NCBI GenBank assembly: GCA_021495925.1
Contig: JAKEKT010000057.1
Coordinates: 62,001 to 126,000 of the forward strand
Source: Diplodia intermedia
Lineage: Eukaryota > Ascomycota > Dothideomycetes > Botryosphaeriales > Botryosphaeriaceae
Direction of reading: 5' to 3'
Length of the DNA: 64,000 bases
Part shown: in pieces, positions 1-13,000 of the stretch
How positions within the stretch are numbered: position 1 is the first letter of the stretch
How the letters are laid out: every line of letters begins with the position of its first letter
Program-made: the position numbers and the translations under genes
The notes under the pieces: model-generated
Told to the model about the DNA's origin: nothing
Database searches by the model: none
Seen by the model: only the letters and a program-made list of their open reading frames with translations

Positions 1-1840
1 GGTAGATCTGCGGCGTCCAGAAGGAGAAGTAGGTGAAGATGAGGAGGGTGCTGTAAGCCGCTTGCAGGGACGACGGCCACGTGGTTGCGTGCAGGGACAG
101 GAAGACGAGGCCGAACAGCAGGAGGTAGAAGCGGAAGTAGACCGTTCCGAACCCGTAGCGCGAAGACCGTTCGTTGTCCGTGGTATTCGCATTGTTCTCG
201 TTTTCGGCGATCTCTGCATCGACGTCTTGATCCGAAGGGACGATGATTGGCGTAGCTCCACTGTTCATGGCTTGACGAGCGGTGACCGGGAGTGGTAGCG
301 TATCAGCTCCAGCTGCCGAAATTACCGGAACGGATGGTTGCGCTAATGGCGTCTCACTCCTGCTGCCAGGTTGGGTGGCAGCGGGCGTTGGGCGGGTAGA
401 AGCGGCGTTGCTTCGCCTTTCCTCTCTGCTGCGCTCCGTGGATTGAACGGTCCATATTTCCTTGAGGAAGCCCATACCGAAAAAGACGGCGGACAGAAAA
501 GCCACGTAGGCGGTGGCGAGGAGAATGAGGGTGATGGCTTCGTAGGACATGCCTACAAAGGCAAATCCTAGCAGGGTGAAGCCGTCTCCCAAAGCGAGAA
601 GCGCAATAGTGTAGAAACTGATACGACTCCTCGTGGAAGGGGTTGAGGCCTCCTTCATCTGTCTGACCAGAAGCACCAGCTGCGAGCCAATCACCAGAGC
701 AAATAGGATGATGTGGCGACGCGCAACGATGGCGTATGCCTCGGTCTTTGGGCCGACCAGATGCTTGCCCTCCTGCGGTGGCACGTCCGGCGGGCCGTTG
801 GACTCTATGACAAAGCCACAGTCGGGCGAGAAGGCAACCATGGACATGACCATTTCCGGGGGCAGTTTCGGGGAAATGCGGTATGGGTTACGCAACTCAT
901 CCTCGAAGAACTTCATGGCCAGGCCGTTACCAACGGCGGAAGACTCGAGCGGATGAAGAGGTAGCGGGTGCTGCTGTAGGTACATGACGTATTCACAGTG
1001 CGGCAAGGAGAAGAGCTCTTGCTCGCCCTCGACGACCGAGGACCACGGGCTGAAGTCGTCAATCTCGCCCGACTTCTGCTTTTCCATGGTAGCATTGAGG
1101 GTGCGGTTGAGCAGCTCCTGGCCGAGGGTGAAGGCATGTTTGGAGAGAGAGAAGTGCGGGAGAGCAAAGATGCCGTCGAACTTCTCGCTCGTCGTCGTCA
1201 GCACGATGGTGCCCGAGTCCTCGAGGTGAAAGCCGTGCAGGCGCATGTCCCACCAGTTGCCGTACGCTGTGTCTTCGCCGATGGTGACTCTTGCGACAAT
1301 GCTTCGCGCGGTTGTGTTCCAAGGCTCGCCATGGTCCTTCTCTCCAAAGTGTATCCTAATGTCGCCGGCGGCAGAGGTCACGTTGCGAGTCCATTCTTCG
1401 GAGGAGTATGTGCCATGTGGGGTGATGGCCGACAGATTGAGGTGCGGGCCGGCGTAGGTCTTGGTGGAGCGCCAGGTGCCCTGGACAAAGCCGGTGACGT
1501 TGTGGTAGACGAGCGGGCGGCGGTCGCTGCTCCCATCAATCAGGCCAACGGTGTCTTCGCCCAGGACGTAGCCGGCCTGGTCGCGGGCGCGGTCGCGGAC
1601 GGGGTCCAGCAGGTCCCAGTGGAAGCCATGGTCCTTCCTGAGCCCAGTCAGGTTCAGGCTGTGCTGGTCATCGAGCAGGCTGCCGAAAGTCGAGTTGTTC
1701 AGGGTGTCGAGGGCGTGGCGCTCGTGTTCAAGGACGCGGTCGAGCTTGCGCGAGGCGACGGGAGCCTGGGGATCGGGGCTGAGGTAGAGGAACAGGAAGA
1801 TGACCAGGAGGAAGAGGAAGGGCGGCGGACTGTTAGCCAT
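1..1840 (-). CDS. dscA: Dsc E3 ubiquitin ligase complex subunit 1 (Tul1/DscA family), 3' end missing
   Basis: This multi-pass membrane RING E3 ligase belongs to the Golgi/endosomal Dsc complex, which ubiquitinates membrane proteins and in fungi is needed for SREBP cleavage. The frame is open from 1840 to the left edge, about 613 codons. It starts with a hydrophobic signal/anchor (MANSPPPFLFLLVIFLF), followed by a lumenal region with many N-x-S/T sites and then membrane segments. Examples are HIILFALVIGSQLVLLV near 720-660, two more near 620-470, and YFRFYLLLFGLVFLSLHA followed by TYFSFWTPQIY at the left edge. The C-terminal RING finger lies outside the window, so ligase function rests on family resemblance. 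An in-frame ATG at 2011 would add 57 residues rich in Pro, Arg and His-Leu repeats; I prefer 1840 because the signal anchor follows it directly. No intron is needed within the visible part. Confidence 0.85.
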   Translation of the reverse strand, partial: MANSPPPFLFLLVIFLFLYLSPDPQAPVASRKLDRVLEHERHALDTLNNSTFGSLLDDQHSLNLTGLRKDHGFHWDLLDPVRDRARDQAGYVLGEDTVGLIDGSSDRRPLVYHNVTGFVQGTWRSTKTYAGPHLNLSAITPHGTYSSEEWTRNVTSAAGDIRIHFGEKDHGEPWNTTARSIVARVTIGEDTAYGNWWDMRLHGFHLEDSGTIVLTTTSEKFDGIFALPHFSLSKHAFTLGQELLNRTLNATMEKQKSGEIDDFSPWSSVVEGEQELFSLPHCEYVMYLQQHPLPLHPLESSAVGNGLAMKFFEDELRNPYRISPKLPPEMVMSMVAFSPDCGFVIESNGPPDVPPQEGKHLVGPKTEAYAIVARRHIILFALVIGSQLVLLVRQMKEASTPSTRSRISFYTIALLALGDGFTLLGFAFVGMSYEAITLILLATAYVAFLSAVFFGMGFLKEIWTVQSTERSREERRSNAASTRPTPAATQPGSRSETPLAQPSVPVISAAGADTLPLPVTARQAMNSGATPIIVPSDQDVDAEIAENENNANTTDNERSSRYGFGTVYFRFYLLLFGLVFLSLHATTWPSSLQAAYSTLLIFTYFSFWTPQIY

Positions 1841-2546
1841 GTAGGGGTCGGTGGGGCGCAGAGTGCTCCATATGAGCAGCGGTGCGTGGGAGTGGAGGTG
1901 GAGGTGGAGGCGGAGGCGGAGCGGAGGCGGGAGTGGACGTGGTTGTCGCGTCGGAGGTGGAGCACTGGCGCTGGCGCTGACGCAGCTGCAGCCCGCCTCC
2001 CTCAACACCATCGCCAATTCCCCACCGCCCCTTGCATCCGCACGCGACCCGAAGCAAGGCGTATTTCTGCACGGCTAGTCTAATCTTTGCCGATTCGGTA
2101 CCGCGCCTCCCTCGGATTTTCCTAGCCTTTTCTCCGTCATTCCTGCCGTTACACACACATCCTCACTCACATGACGTAGCCTAGCAACTAGTCATTCAAT
2201 TGTTTGCTAAATTCTCGATCGGTATCCTGACCAGCTCTCACACAGGCACAAGCCGGTGACTTGCTTGAGACTTCTATTTCTATTCCTGGCTGCTGCCACC
2301 GAGAACAATATGAAGAGAGTTTCACTTCACCCCAGGCATCGACCAAATGCGCGCTAACCCGATGTGCACCTTGATATTGTTCTTCAGACTCACTTGTCTC
2401 AAACAATCCTTCGCTTTCGGCATTGTGCCCTTAGGATTGTCCTCCCTCTCCCCTTTGCTATGAGGAACGCCGCCCTTCTTGACGATCCTCCACGCTCCAG
2501 ACTCTTCGTGCAACCGATCAAGAACTCGCAAACAAGGCGCTTGACC
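1841..2546. promoter_or_regulatory. Shared upstream region of dscA and ste2
   Basis: This 706-base region lies between two divergent start codons. It contains a GGAGGTGGAGGTGG-type purine repeat on the plus strand near 1890-1930, next to the dscA start. An in-frame ATG at 2461 could give the receptor 29 extra residues. No clear TATA box was seen. Confidence 0.5.
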
Positions 2547-3829
2547 ATGGCTCCTGTTCCCTCCACTGGCAACGATACCGCGTATCACTCGCCTGCTGTT
2601 GACTCACCGCCGTTCGATGCATGGAACCAGACCATCACCATCTACGACCAGTACGGAAACCCTTGGGAGGGCGGCGTCAGCTTGAACGATGTCAACCTGT
2701 GGGCTCAATATGGAATCCGTGCCACCATCACCTGGGGCAGCCAGATTGGTGCTTCCATCATCATGGTCATCCTGCTGCTCGTCCTCACCAAGCACGACAA
2801 GCGTCGCTCTCCCATCTTCGTCCTCAACATCCTTGCCTTGCTCATGAGCGTCGTCCGCGCCATCACCAACGCCACCTTCTACACGAGCGGCTTCTATAAC
2901 TTCTACACGTACTTCGCTCAAGATCCCTCCCGCCTCTCTGCCGCCGACTACGCCCATTCCATCACCGCAGCCATCACCACCCTCCTTTTGCTCGTCTGCA
3001 TCGAGTTGTCCCTCATCCTGCAGGCCTCCGTCGTCTGCGCAACTCTTTCTCGCCCTTGGCACATCGCCATCACCATCTCGTCAGCCCTTGTGGCCTTGAC
3101 AGCCATCGGCAGCCGCATCGCTCTTACCGTCTGGAACATCCAATTCATCCTGCGCCCGGGCACCGCAGACATGCCCGACCTCCCACGACTGGCAAACATC
3201 ACCTCCACCTTCAGCATCTGCTTCTTCAGCCTGATCTTCTGCGCCAAGCTGGGCCTGGCCATCAGGAACCGCCGCAGCCTGGGCCTCAAGCAATTTGGGC
3301 CCATGCAAATCGTCTTCATCATGGCAGCCCAGACATTGATCATCCCAGGTGAGCCCCCGCTCATCCACCCACCCCCAGCCTCAAACTGACCGACCCCTCA
3401 GGTGCATGCTCCATCCTGCAGTTCTTCACCGACGACGAGATTGGAGCCTTGTCCCCGACCGTGGTTGCCATTTTCTTGCCGCTCTCGTCTGTCTGGGCCT
3501 CTGCAAACACCAACGACCACCACCATGCTTCACGCGGCCATGACGCACACCACAGATTCCTCGGTGGCCTCCGGTGGAAGAAAACCCCGGGCGAACGCAA
3601 GTCGCTGGCCACGATGAACTCGTCCGTCTGCTCTTCGCATGGTCCCCTCTCCCCCACTTCCAGGAAGACGACCTCGACGTACAACACGGACGAGACGTGC
3701 GTGAGTATGGAGGATGGCCGTCCCACCCAGATATTCGGTATGAAGTCCTTTTCACAACGGAATAGCTCGTGACTGACACTTTTGCGCGATGCAGAGGTTG
3801 GCAAGGCCATGAACAAGGTGTTTCCGTGA
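2547..3829 (+). CDS. ste2: Alpha-factor-type pheromone receptor, class D GPCR (Ste2/PreB)
   Basis: This is a seven-transmembrane receptor for the alpha-type mating peptide at the plasma membrane, coupling to the heterotrimeric G protein and MAP kinase cascade. Exons are 2547-3348, 3402-3737 and 3795-3829; the introns are 53 and 57 bases with GTGAGC and GTATGA donors. The product is 390 residues. The N-terminus carries N-x-T sites, and the first helix follows ATITWGSQIGASIIMVILLL. The family signature LPLSSVWA is in the last helix (residues about 292-299), after IIPGACSILQFF, which spans the first splice junction. A cytoplasmic tail of about 90 residues, rich in Ser/Thr and His, follows. The start at 2547 has a strong context (GACCATGGC); in-frame ATG 2461 is the alternative. 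The gene is divergent from dscA and convergent with the distant HAD gene. Confidence 0.93.
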
Positions 3830-6800
3830 AAGCTCTCGGACCGGACGCACACATTTCAGCATTTCACATCACGCACAATCGCGGTAAAGTGTCCAGCGAC
3901 TCTGTCAATCTCTTAGCAGCTTTCTCGATTCTTTCGTTCCATGCGTAGCGGATGCATTACTTCCACTAGCGATGACTTCTTTAATCTCAAGATCCAGCAC
4001 ATTAAATGCAATCATTTCTCCACTCCACAACTGCTCAAGGACAAACAGCACAAAGTCTCGTGATTGCAACCAACATGACTGGGCAGGCGGACTCGGACTT
4101 ATCTCCGCGGACTACTCCGCTCAAAGATTGTCGACGAGCCCGCGAGGTGGTGTGAAGTTGCACGATGACGTAGCGACTGTCCTTCTTCTTCCCCCTTGGG
4201 TAACACCCGCGCATGCCCGAGACCTGGAGGAGAAGAAGAAGAAGAGGAGCAAACCCACCCCACCCGACGTTCTTCCAGCCCATCTGAAGCTGCTCCGAAA
4301 AAAAAGCCCACAAGGATCGCGTGCCAGGCACGGAGAAGCGCTGCGCTTGCTTTCTACCACTAGTAGAACAGCGAACCCGGCCAGGCGAACTCCGTTGTAT
4401 TGCTTTGCCTCGACCCACACATGCTCGCCTCCGTGAATCCTTCTCGTTTCGACCGGCCCTCGTAGTAGCCTTGCCCGGCGCAAACAGCTGCAGGATGCGG
4501 GAAGCCCTCGCGATCAGCACCGCACCGTCCACTTTTCGCTCGAAAGGCATGATTCCCAGCGGGGCGCGCAACCGATTTGCTGTTTCGTGGGCATATGGCC
4601 TCCACGTGGCATCGTTCTCCATGCCTTGTGTCCCCCCATTCTTTTCCCGCGCGAATGCAACGCTGGTGTCCGGAGCAGCACGGAGGGGAACGGCCCAGCA
4701 CCTCAGCTTCCTCTCCCCCATTCATTTCTTCTCCTGCAGTGTCTCCCCGCGCTCCTTGCAACCTCGTTCCAACCCCCCGGTTCGCTCTTCCGTGTGCGTT
4801 ACTCCTCTTGTTTTTTCCCCTCCCTGCCATCCCGCCCTCCCTCCCTTCCCTCTATCCCTCCCAGCAAATCGCGGAGATGACGCACAGCGGAGGGAGCCGG
4901 CGATAGAACCACAAACGTGGGTTTGTCCGCCGGCACCTAGACCCAGCCGCACAACGCAATGCATGCAAATCATCAACCGAAAGAAAGAAAAAAAAAAGGC
5001 CCCAAGCGAAGACACGCGACAGGCCAGGCCAGGCCCTGGCTTTCGGACCAAACATCCGGTGCTACCAGTCGCGTTCTAGCCTTACGACATCCCGCTCCCG
5101 TCCTCCTTCTGCTTCTGTTTGCGATTGCATGCGTCTGATGAGAGAGAGAGAAAGAGAGCGAGCGAGCGCGGGAGATGAATGAGGCAAGCAAAAGGCAGGC
5201 AGCCAATCGTGCGGGGGGCCCAGTAAGCAAAAGCGAGAGACTTTGCCGGAGAATTAATATGACCGTTTATAATATTCACTCACCACTTTGGTCATCAATG
5301 CCCCTTGCCGTCTCACAAGCTCGGCGATCGAGCGAATTGAATGGGCCTTCCCGCTCCCGTTCTCCGTTGCCCTCGCACCCGAATGATTCTGTGCCTTTTT
5401 GCTTTTCCTCATGCTCGGGTGATGACATAGACAAAGCCGCGTTTGACCGCAGAGGCGGGTGAGGTGAGCTTTGACGCGGCAGCACACACCTTGCATGCAT
5501 GATGGGGGCCAAAGGGATGGAGCAGGAGATAGGTCATAAAAGAAAACAGGGTGATAGCACATGATGCTATAGGTAAGCCGCGTGACGGAGAAGAGCCGGC
5601 CCGTTCTATCCTGTCCGTCTTTCTTCAGAATCACGCCGTGTCTTCCGTTGCCAGCGCAAAGGGGGGAGAGGAAGGGAAGCATGGCAGAGCGGCAATCGGA
5701 CTGAAGGAGGACAAAGGAAAAAGGAAACGGATACGACCGTGTGTGGGGACAGTCCGTCTCTGTGCGATGGCCCCCGGCCAATGGTAGTGGAGCGACAAGC
5801 AGCCATCGCTGACTTTATGCTGGCTGCGCTCTCTCTTCTCCTCTGCCGCCAGGTTACCTCGGATTCAACGCAAACAGTCGAGAAACAGCGGGTATCAGCT
5901 GCAGATGGCGGCAGTTGCGACGGGACATGCCACTCCATCCCCCACACGTCTCCGTGTGCGGGGAAAGTCCAGGTTACTCGTGTCCCATCCCCACAAATCC
6001 GCGCGCGTGTGTGGGGGGTGGGAAAAAGACGTGGGTGTGTGTGGGTTTGTCTGGCGATGGACAGGGGGGAGGCCAGGAAAAGCGCGGAGCATGCCCCGGA
6101 ACCCACACACCCCACAAACACACCACGCGTATGCATACGACGTCGCGCATGCAGCAGCAGCAGCAGCAGTAGTAATCTTGCCCTGCCTTGCCACGTGCAT
6201 GTACGTTTTCTTCGCGCTGCGGAGCGGGCGGTTCTCGGCCTTACCTTCCTACCTGCCTTCCCTTTTCCTTCCACTCCACTTCCCGGCCACTGCCACCATC
6301 CCCCCCTTGGCCCTTGAACACGTAGCCTTGGAAGATCCGAGAGAAGGAATGGCCTGACGTAGTGGGGTTAGCTAGCTAGCCTTGTGCTGACCGGAGAGAC
6401 GGACGCACCTCGGCGGCGAGGTACATGGTATACCTTGGACGGTGCGCGAAAAGGGCAGGCAGGCAGCCTTGCAAGACAGGCCGACATCAGCGGCGCTGAT
6501 CGACCAGGCGACACGGTGCTTTTTAGACTTGGATCGGCAGAGGTGACAGCGGGCAGATCAAGGAGGAAGACGAGGACCCGGCTCTGCCTCGGGCTCGAGA
6601 CGGAGAGGAAGACAGCGCGAGGAAATGAGGGACAAAGGATGGACGAGTGGATGGCAGTAGACGAGCGAGGCGATCAGCGCTCGGCTCGCTCGCCCCTGCT
6701 GCTGGCGAGGCGGGGTAAAAAGTTGAACGTTGCACAAGGCTCTTTCTTCTGCTGTTGCTGTTGCATGTGAAGTTTTTCCTGTGCCTTTACTGCCGTGTGA

Positions 6801-7540
6801 CGAGAGTGACGGAATGCAGTGGCACGGCGGACAGTGGACAAGGCCGGACCACGCACATGGCGCGTCTCCCGGCGACGGCGTGCAGAGGAAGCAGTGACGT
6901 GCGACCAAGAAACCAGTCTCCCCAGGGCAAGTGTAGCGAGCCTCACCACTCGCTGCTCGCAATACCCGTGACGGCAAGCGCGTTGCATCGGCAGCTCATC
7001 ATGTCCGTTTCCGGCGCGGAAGCTGCCCATCAGCAAAAGACCAGCAGCAGACGGATCGGGAAGGGAGCTGGAATGGAGAAGCAATAGACCGGTCAGTACG
7101 GTGCGTTGGCAGGTCAATAATCCTGCGGTCTTTGTCCGTCCGCATCTGTGCGAGAGAGGGCAGAGGATCCTCTGCTCCCCGCATGCCGATCCCTCGAAGC
7201 GAAAAAAGGAAAGAAGCAACCGCCCCTTTGATGCACTACTACTTTCCCTTCCCCCTTTCCTCCCCACTCCTTCCCGCCCAACTCAAAACCACGATCAGCA
7301 TCAGCAATTCCCTAGCCTACCGCTCGTGCCCCCCTCCACATTTTCGCCGAATGGCCAAGGGGGAGGGGAGTTTGGACGGCGGGGGCTCCGTGGAGAAACG
7401 GTTCGGCGGGCCTGATTTACCATTTGGCGCGAGAATGCGGGGTGCAGCAGCTTGCCTTGAACCACACTTTCGATGCCCTTCCCGCCTTGGGGATCGGCTA
7501 GTGACAACCGCGCCGGTGCACCACCGTCTTTCATTGCTTG

Positions 7541-7576
7541 CTCTCTCTCTCTCTCTCTCTCCCTCTCCCTCTCTCT
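7541..7576. repeat. CT-rich microsatellite
   Basis: A (CT)10 run is followed by interrupted CCCTCT units. It lies in the gene-poor interval downstream of ste2. Pyrimidine tracts of this kind are common just upstream of fungal transcription starts. Confidence 0.85.
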
Positions 7577-10026
7577 TCCCCTTAGCCTGTGGACCCCGAT
7601 CTCGAGCCACATGTTTCGGGCCGCGTGGGAAAACCCCTCAAATAGAGCGAACTCTCCGAGCACCGGGATCGTCCTCATCATTTGCTGTTTTGAAACGTGG
7701 GGGGCGCGGTCCCGTAGCTAAATCCTTAGCCACAACTTTGAAAAGGGTAGGTCCGGGGGCATGGAAACTCGCTCCGCGGCCGGGGAGCCGAACACCTCTT
7801 TTTGCAATTGGAGCACGCGGAAAGAAGGTTGGTTGACGTCGCAACGGCGTAGAGCATGTCGGAGCGAGCAAAAGGCTAAAAACCGGGGCGATGGTAGTTT
7901 CTGGCGTGATCATCACCTCTTTTCCTCTGCCGTTGCTCTTCCATGCACGCTTGGATTAGGGGAAATAGAATAGACGATGGCTGTTCTGCGGTGGCAGAAG
8001 GATAAATCGAGATAGAAGAGCTGTTTCGACAAACTCTGGCTCATCCCCACATGGTCGCTACGTTCTACGTTTTACCAACAACGGGAAAGCCGCCCACGCA
8101 CCCCCGTCGTAGTCGTGCATGGCCGAACTGGCCGTGAAACCACCACCGCAAAAAAAGAAAAGAAAAATAAACACTCGAGTAGTAGTGGTGGAGCAGAAGC
8201 AAGCACCGCCGCCGCCGCCGCGACGCCGCCGCGAGAAAGAATTAGCGAAGGTTTCGAAACAGGCCGGTCTGGAACCCCCGTCTGGCAAACCGGGTAGGCT
8301 AAGTGTTTGGCTTGCTTTCGCGGACGGCGGGAGGGAGGCCCCGCGCCACGCAACCCGGTAAGTAGCTCTGCTCTCTGCTGTCCCTCCCCCTGTATCACTA
8401 ACCCAAGCCACAGCAGTTTTCTTCCCTCCCCTCTCTTGTGGCTTGCCGCAAACGCTCAGCTGCGCGTCATCTCCATACGCGCGGAGGCGTCTCCGGTCGG
8501 GAGAGCTGTCTGTGACAGATCGGTGGTCGTCGGCAACCCATGGTTCGGTATAGTCATCCTCCCCCTCTTTCTCCTCTCGCGTTGCGGTTCCTGTTCATGT
8601 CGGCCCTATTCTTCCACGGTTGGGCACTAATGGGCGTGGTGAAGCAAGAGCGCCACCCGCGAAAAGGAAAAAAATAAAAAATAAAAAAACTTGTTGGACA
8701 CACTTTCTTTTATCTACATGACGCCATCCTGGGGATGTACATCATCCACGCCGACGACGTAGATCCCTATTCCCTGATAGGTCTCTGGCCAGAACTGGCC
8801 ATCGGCCATTGGTCGGATCCGAAGGAAAGTCTTCGCTGCCCGCTATAGAATCTAGCCCGCTTGGACGGACGACATGGCAAGGGTCGATGACGACAGCGCG
8901 CGCTACCGCAAATGCATGCAGCTCGGCCAGGCTTCGACCGATGCCAACGTATGGCTCAGAGTGTTGGGAAATGAAACACCAAGAACAAAGACGTGTTCGA
9001 GATGGCCGAGACTTCGGAATTTCCGTGCGTTAGGCGCGTTGGAAAGGCACCTTATCTCAAATAAGCCGTGGCCAAGCGCCATAATAATGCCGCTGCCCAG
9101 CTGTCACGTCTAGTAGTCCCTGTCGCCCATCACCATGCAGAATCAGTCCCGGAAAAACAAAGGAAAGCCGCGATCGATGAGAGAATACTCCACAGTTCGC
9201 GAGCTTCAGGTCCCCCTTGATGTATTACTGTGCGTCTCTCAACGCGACGGAGTGATGTCCACGAGAATTCTCTATTCTCTGTACTCCTTGGCGCAAGTTA
9301 GAATAAGCTCCAAAATGGCTACCACGGATAAGGTAGCAATCGCCAACTCAAGACGAAACTGGGTTAAAAATAAATTAAAGACAAGACCATATGCCTGCAG
9401 AACACCGAACCCTCCTCTGTCTCGGCGTCCTCTCATATCCCCCTCAATAATGCAGGTCATCCTTGCATCCCGGGCCCTTCTTTTCCTGTCTCTGACCTTA
9501 GCCGTATCATCAGACCCCCACCGGCCAGCTTCTCGAACATGTGTAGTAGTGCACGGCTGTCCTGTCCTGCCTGACCCGTCGGGCCGTGTGTTCCAGCGCG
9601 CTTCTGTTTTCAGTCTCCACAACTTCAGCCCCGCATCAGGAAGGACCCACGAAACGAAACAGCAAAGAAGATGCTTGGTGTGTATCCGCAATCAACATGA
9701 AGAAAAGAAGGCCCGTGTCCTTCGCCTCGCGTGATCTGCCTGGACGCACGTGCTACGCGTTCGCGCGCGTGTTGCATTGCGCGCGTAGTCTGCGCCATGT
9801 AAATTGGAAAACCGCTGGTAAGTGCGCAACTAAGTTGGACCGATACGCCCGCTCCGACGGCAGCCGAGCAGGGAGCGAGAAAAAGAGCTAGAAGGGTCCG
9901 AGCGCAGAGTGGTGTGTTTTCTTCCTCTGCGCCAGCGTGATGAGAAAAAAAAAAAAGGGCACTTTCATCGTCGGCCCTGACTCGGGAAAGGCCGGGAAAC
10001 GTCCATCCGTCCAACGTCGAGGTTTT

Positions 10027-10064
10027 CCACAATCTTAAAACCTATAAATAGGTTGAAATTGTGG
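10027..10064. repeat. Two-stem inverted repeat enclosing a TATAAATA sequence
   Basis: The outer arms CCACAAT (10027-10033) and ATTGTGG (10058-10064) pair perfectly. The inner arms AACCTAT (10039-10045) and ATAGGTT (10048-10054) also pair perfectly around a two-base gap. The unpaired bases between the two stems are five on the left and three on the right. The centre contains TATAAATA. It could be a regulator or TATA site or an RNA hairpin. No coding frame is attached to it. Confidence 0.6.
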
Positions 10065-13000
10065 TAAGGCTGACTATACGAGATAAGGCACGGGGAAGAA
10101 GGGAAGATAAGGAGCAGATCAGGGCTGGTGGCAGACGGGCAATGAACACGAGGCAAAGCCTCACATTCAACCAGGGGAGAGATCAGGTGGCAGTGGCGTG
10201 GCAGTGTGGCACGGCACGTCGCGTCAGCCTGATAAGGCCGGTGATGTTATCGTCGAAGTCGAGGGTGTGTTTTGGGGCGCCGCGCATGAGCCTCGCCGAG
10301 TACCACGGGCCATGGTCCGTCGTTTTGAATTCGCTCGCCCCTTGCTCGGTTGAAGAGAGCGCTTCCGCGGCTTCGATGCCTTCTTCCGCGCGCTTTTTTC
10401 CTTCCCAGACGGCGGCGGGACCAACGAGCGGTTTGTGTGCGCGTGTGCGCTTCTGTCCCTTCAGCCTTGCGCTTTGGCTCTTCTCAGCACCATCGCCCTT
10501 CCGCCGCACCAACAAGGCGACCAACCAACTGCCGTAAGGCTCAGCGCGCGGGCGGCACGTACCGGAGAGTGTGCGAGTCGGTCAAGGCTGAGGAGAGCAG
10601 GGCTCATATTCGCTCATCGATCCTACATCATCATCGTACGTTATCAACAACGTTAGTGACAAGGCAGGCGAGCAATCTCGCGCAGCAGCTCTCGGGACCC
10701 CGGGCCAGGATGCCGTAAGCAACAGTGTATACGGAAAGCGGTAGCGATTGCTGTAGGGTAACGTTAGCAAGCATGAATGCCAAGGCCAAAGACTAGGTTT
10801 TGGGGGCTGAGCAGCATGAGCGCATGCGAGCCGACGATGATGCGAGACGGAAGCGACGGGTGCCACAGTGCAGGGCGCTGCGGGCTTACCTGTTCCTGTC
10901 CCCGTTCCTTCCGCACGTGCTCGAGTACCACGCGGCTTCTTGCCTGGCAACCACCACCACGAACGGCGCGATAATGCGGCGAAGTGGAAGTGCTTTTTGC
11001 CGCTGTGGGTCAGCATTGATTAGCAGATCAACCCATCCTTGTGCTTCAGGTGGCAATGATGATTATCATATCCACCAGCCCGCTCTTTCCGACAGCGATC
11101 GATCCTGCCCCACCCCGTAGGAACACGCGACAATTGGAAGCGGGTTGCCATGCATGCATCTGTTGCATGGTAAAGACTGTGCCACTGCCTCAGACCTTCT
11201 TTCAAAACGTAAAGAGTCAAAGCAAAATCCAACAAAAGCCCACCACCGGACTCAACCTCAACAGCGAGAGAGTGAAGCCCGCACCTACTATAGTGGGAGC
11301 AGACGATGTCTTGTTTGGATCAGGAGTCGTCTCCGCAAGAGCACTAGAAAAAAAGAAAGGAAAAAAAAAACAAGACATATCAGCGCGATCGGTGGTGGCT
11401 GAAGTGCGATGACTAAACCTGGCCAGGGAGTAGCGAGACGGGAGCGATCGGTGGCCACGACTTTTTTGTCGCACCCATGCTTGCACATCATCAGGCTTCC
11501 CCAGGCGGCTATGGCCCCGTGGGGAGAATGCTGATCGCTGGCAATAATAGTAATGATGGCGAAGCGCGGCTAACAGCAGGAAGAAAAAAGGAAAAAGGCG
11601 CTCCGGCGGAGGGAATGCTGCTGTTCTGGATTGCATGCGTGGAGGCAGCAGCGATTTTCTGCAGCGTGTCGTCTGTGGCGCAATGCCGCCCGCCCGCAGC
11701 CGGTCCATGGCCATGTGGCGGTGGTGAGAGTCACATTTGATGTTGTTGACCAGCGGCGAACAACGGAGGGGCCGAGAATGGACGAATCACGGCTCGAAGC
11801 ACACCCACTTGGCTGAATTACCGCCCCCTCCGGTGAAACAGCTGCAGTGGCAGGGGCGCAAAGCAGGAATGCGACGTGAGCTTGGTGGTGAGGGAGAGGC
11901 TCTTCGGCACCGGCGGCGAAAATCACCACATGCTGTGCAGTCCGCGGCGTAATTGCATGGCCACGCCGTTCCCGTGCTCGCCGCTTGGCTGATGCAACTG
12001 ATGCTCAGCGGCGAAACTATCCGTCGGAGAAGCCGCCGGGCCCTTGTCGTCCCGCGGACAGCAGCAACTCTAAAGGGGCGAGATTAGGAAAAGATGCGCC
12101 TCTCGGTGCTGCACGAGTCGTAGGGCGTGGTGGTGACCCGTCGTTTCAAGCCGTTGGCCGCGGCAGGGAGCATCCTGGGGCGAGCACGTCGCAGATGGTG
12201 GCGTGTCAATCATCTTCGATCTATCGATAAGAATGCAATCGGATGGACAGCACCTTCCTGACTGCCGCCGGGTGAAACGCCGGCTGAGCTGATGACTCGA
12301 GCGGAAAGGCCTGCATTTATGATAGACTCGGCAACGCTTCCGATCTGTGATGCTGCACAAGGCGTGCTGATGCCTGTTTGTGATGTAGCGCATATTGGAT
12401 GTGCGGTGTTTTCCTTTCATGAACACACCATCTGGGTAAGCACACCACACCAGGGCGGCCCGGCGAATGTGATGGCATGGCTCCGCCGCACGCTGTGAGA
12501 GGTGCCAAGCCGAGGGGCCTCGGAAAAGACCGGTTCGCCGTGGGCGAGTCATGGCCCGCCAAGCCAGCGCTTGCTGACTGCTGACCCCTGTGTGTGAACG
12601 AGTGGAGACGACACCTCCTCCACGGTACGGCCAGGAACGGCATCTATGCGCCGTCGAGTGGTACCGCGCCGTCGCAGTTGCCATAGGGTCCCCACTATCG
12701 AGGCGCAGCACCGCCTCCGCCGTGCCGCTGCCTGTGGAGAGGCGACCTGGACCACGGGCTGCGCGCGCAAATGCAGTTAGCTACAGCGATTGCTTGGGGG
12801 CCTTGCAGAAATCCTCCAGCACCCCGCATCACGGCACCCACGAGGCATCTTTGGAAAGGCAATTGCCCAATTCATTCCGATCTACTTGTTTTTGTTTTAC
12901 TTGAGGTACCTGGGTGATTCTGCCAAAACCATGACCGAAATCCTTCTATGGTTTTCTTGTTGTGTTGCCTTGTCTAGAAGACTGTAGCCGGAGCGACTGG

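Noticed and set aside
4035..7836. Several frames of 175-252 codons on both strands
   Set aside because: They overlap each other, follow pyrimidine or purine tracts, and show no domains, splice logic or codon preference like the real genes.
9450..9734. Possible 94-residue secreted peptide starting MQVILASRALLFLSLTLAVSS
   Set aside because: The start looks like a signal peptide, but the rest is featureless, with four Cys and no support from neighbours; one hydrophobic stretch is not enough.
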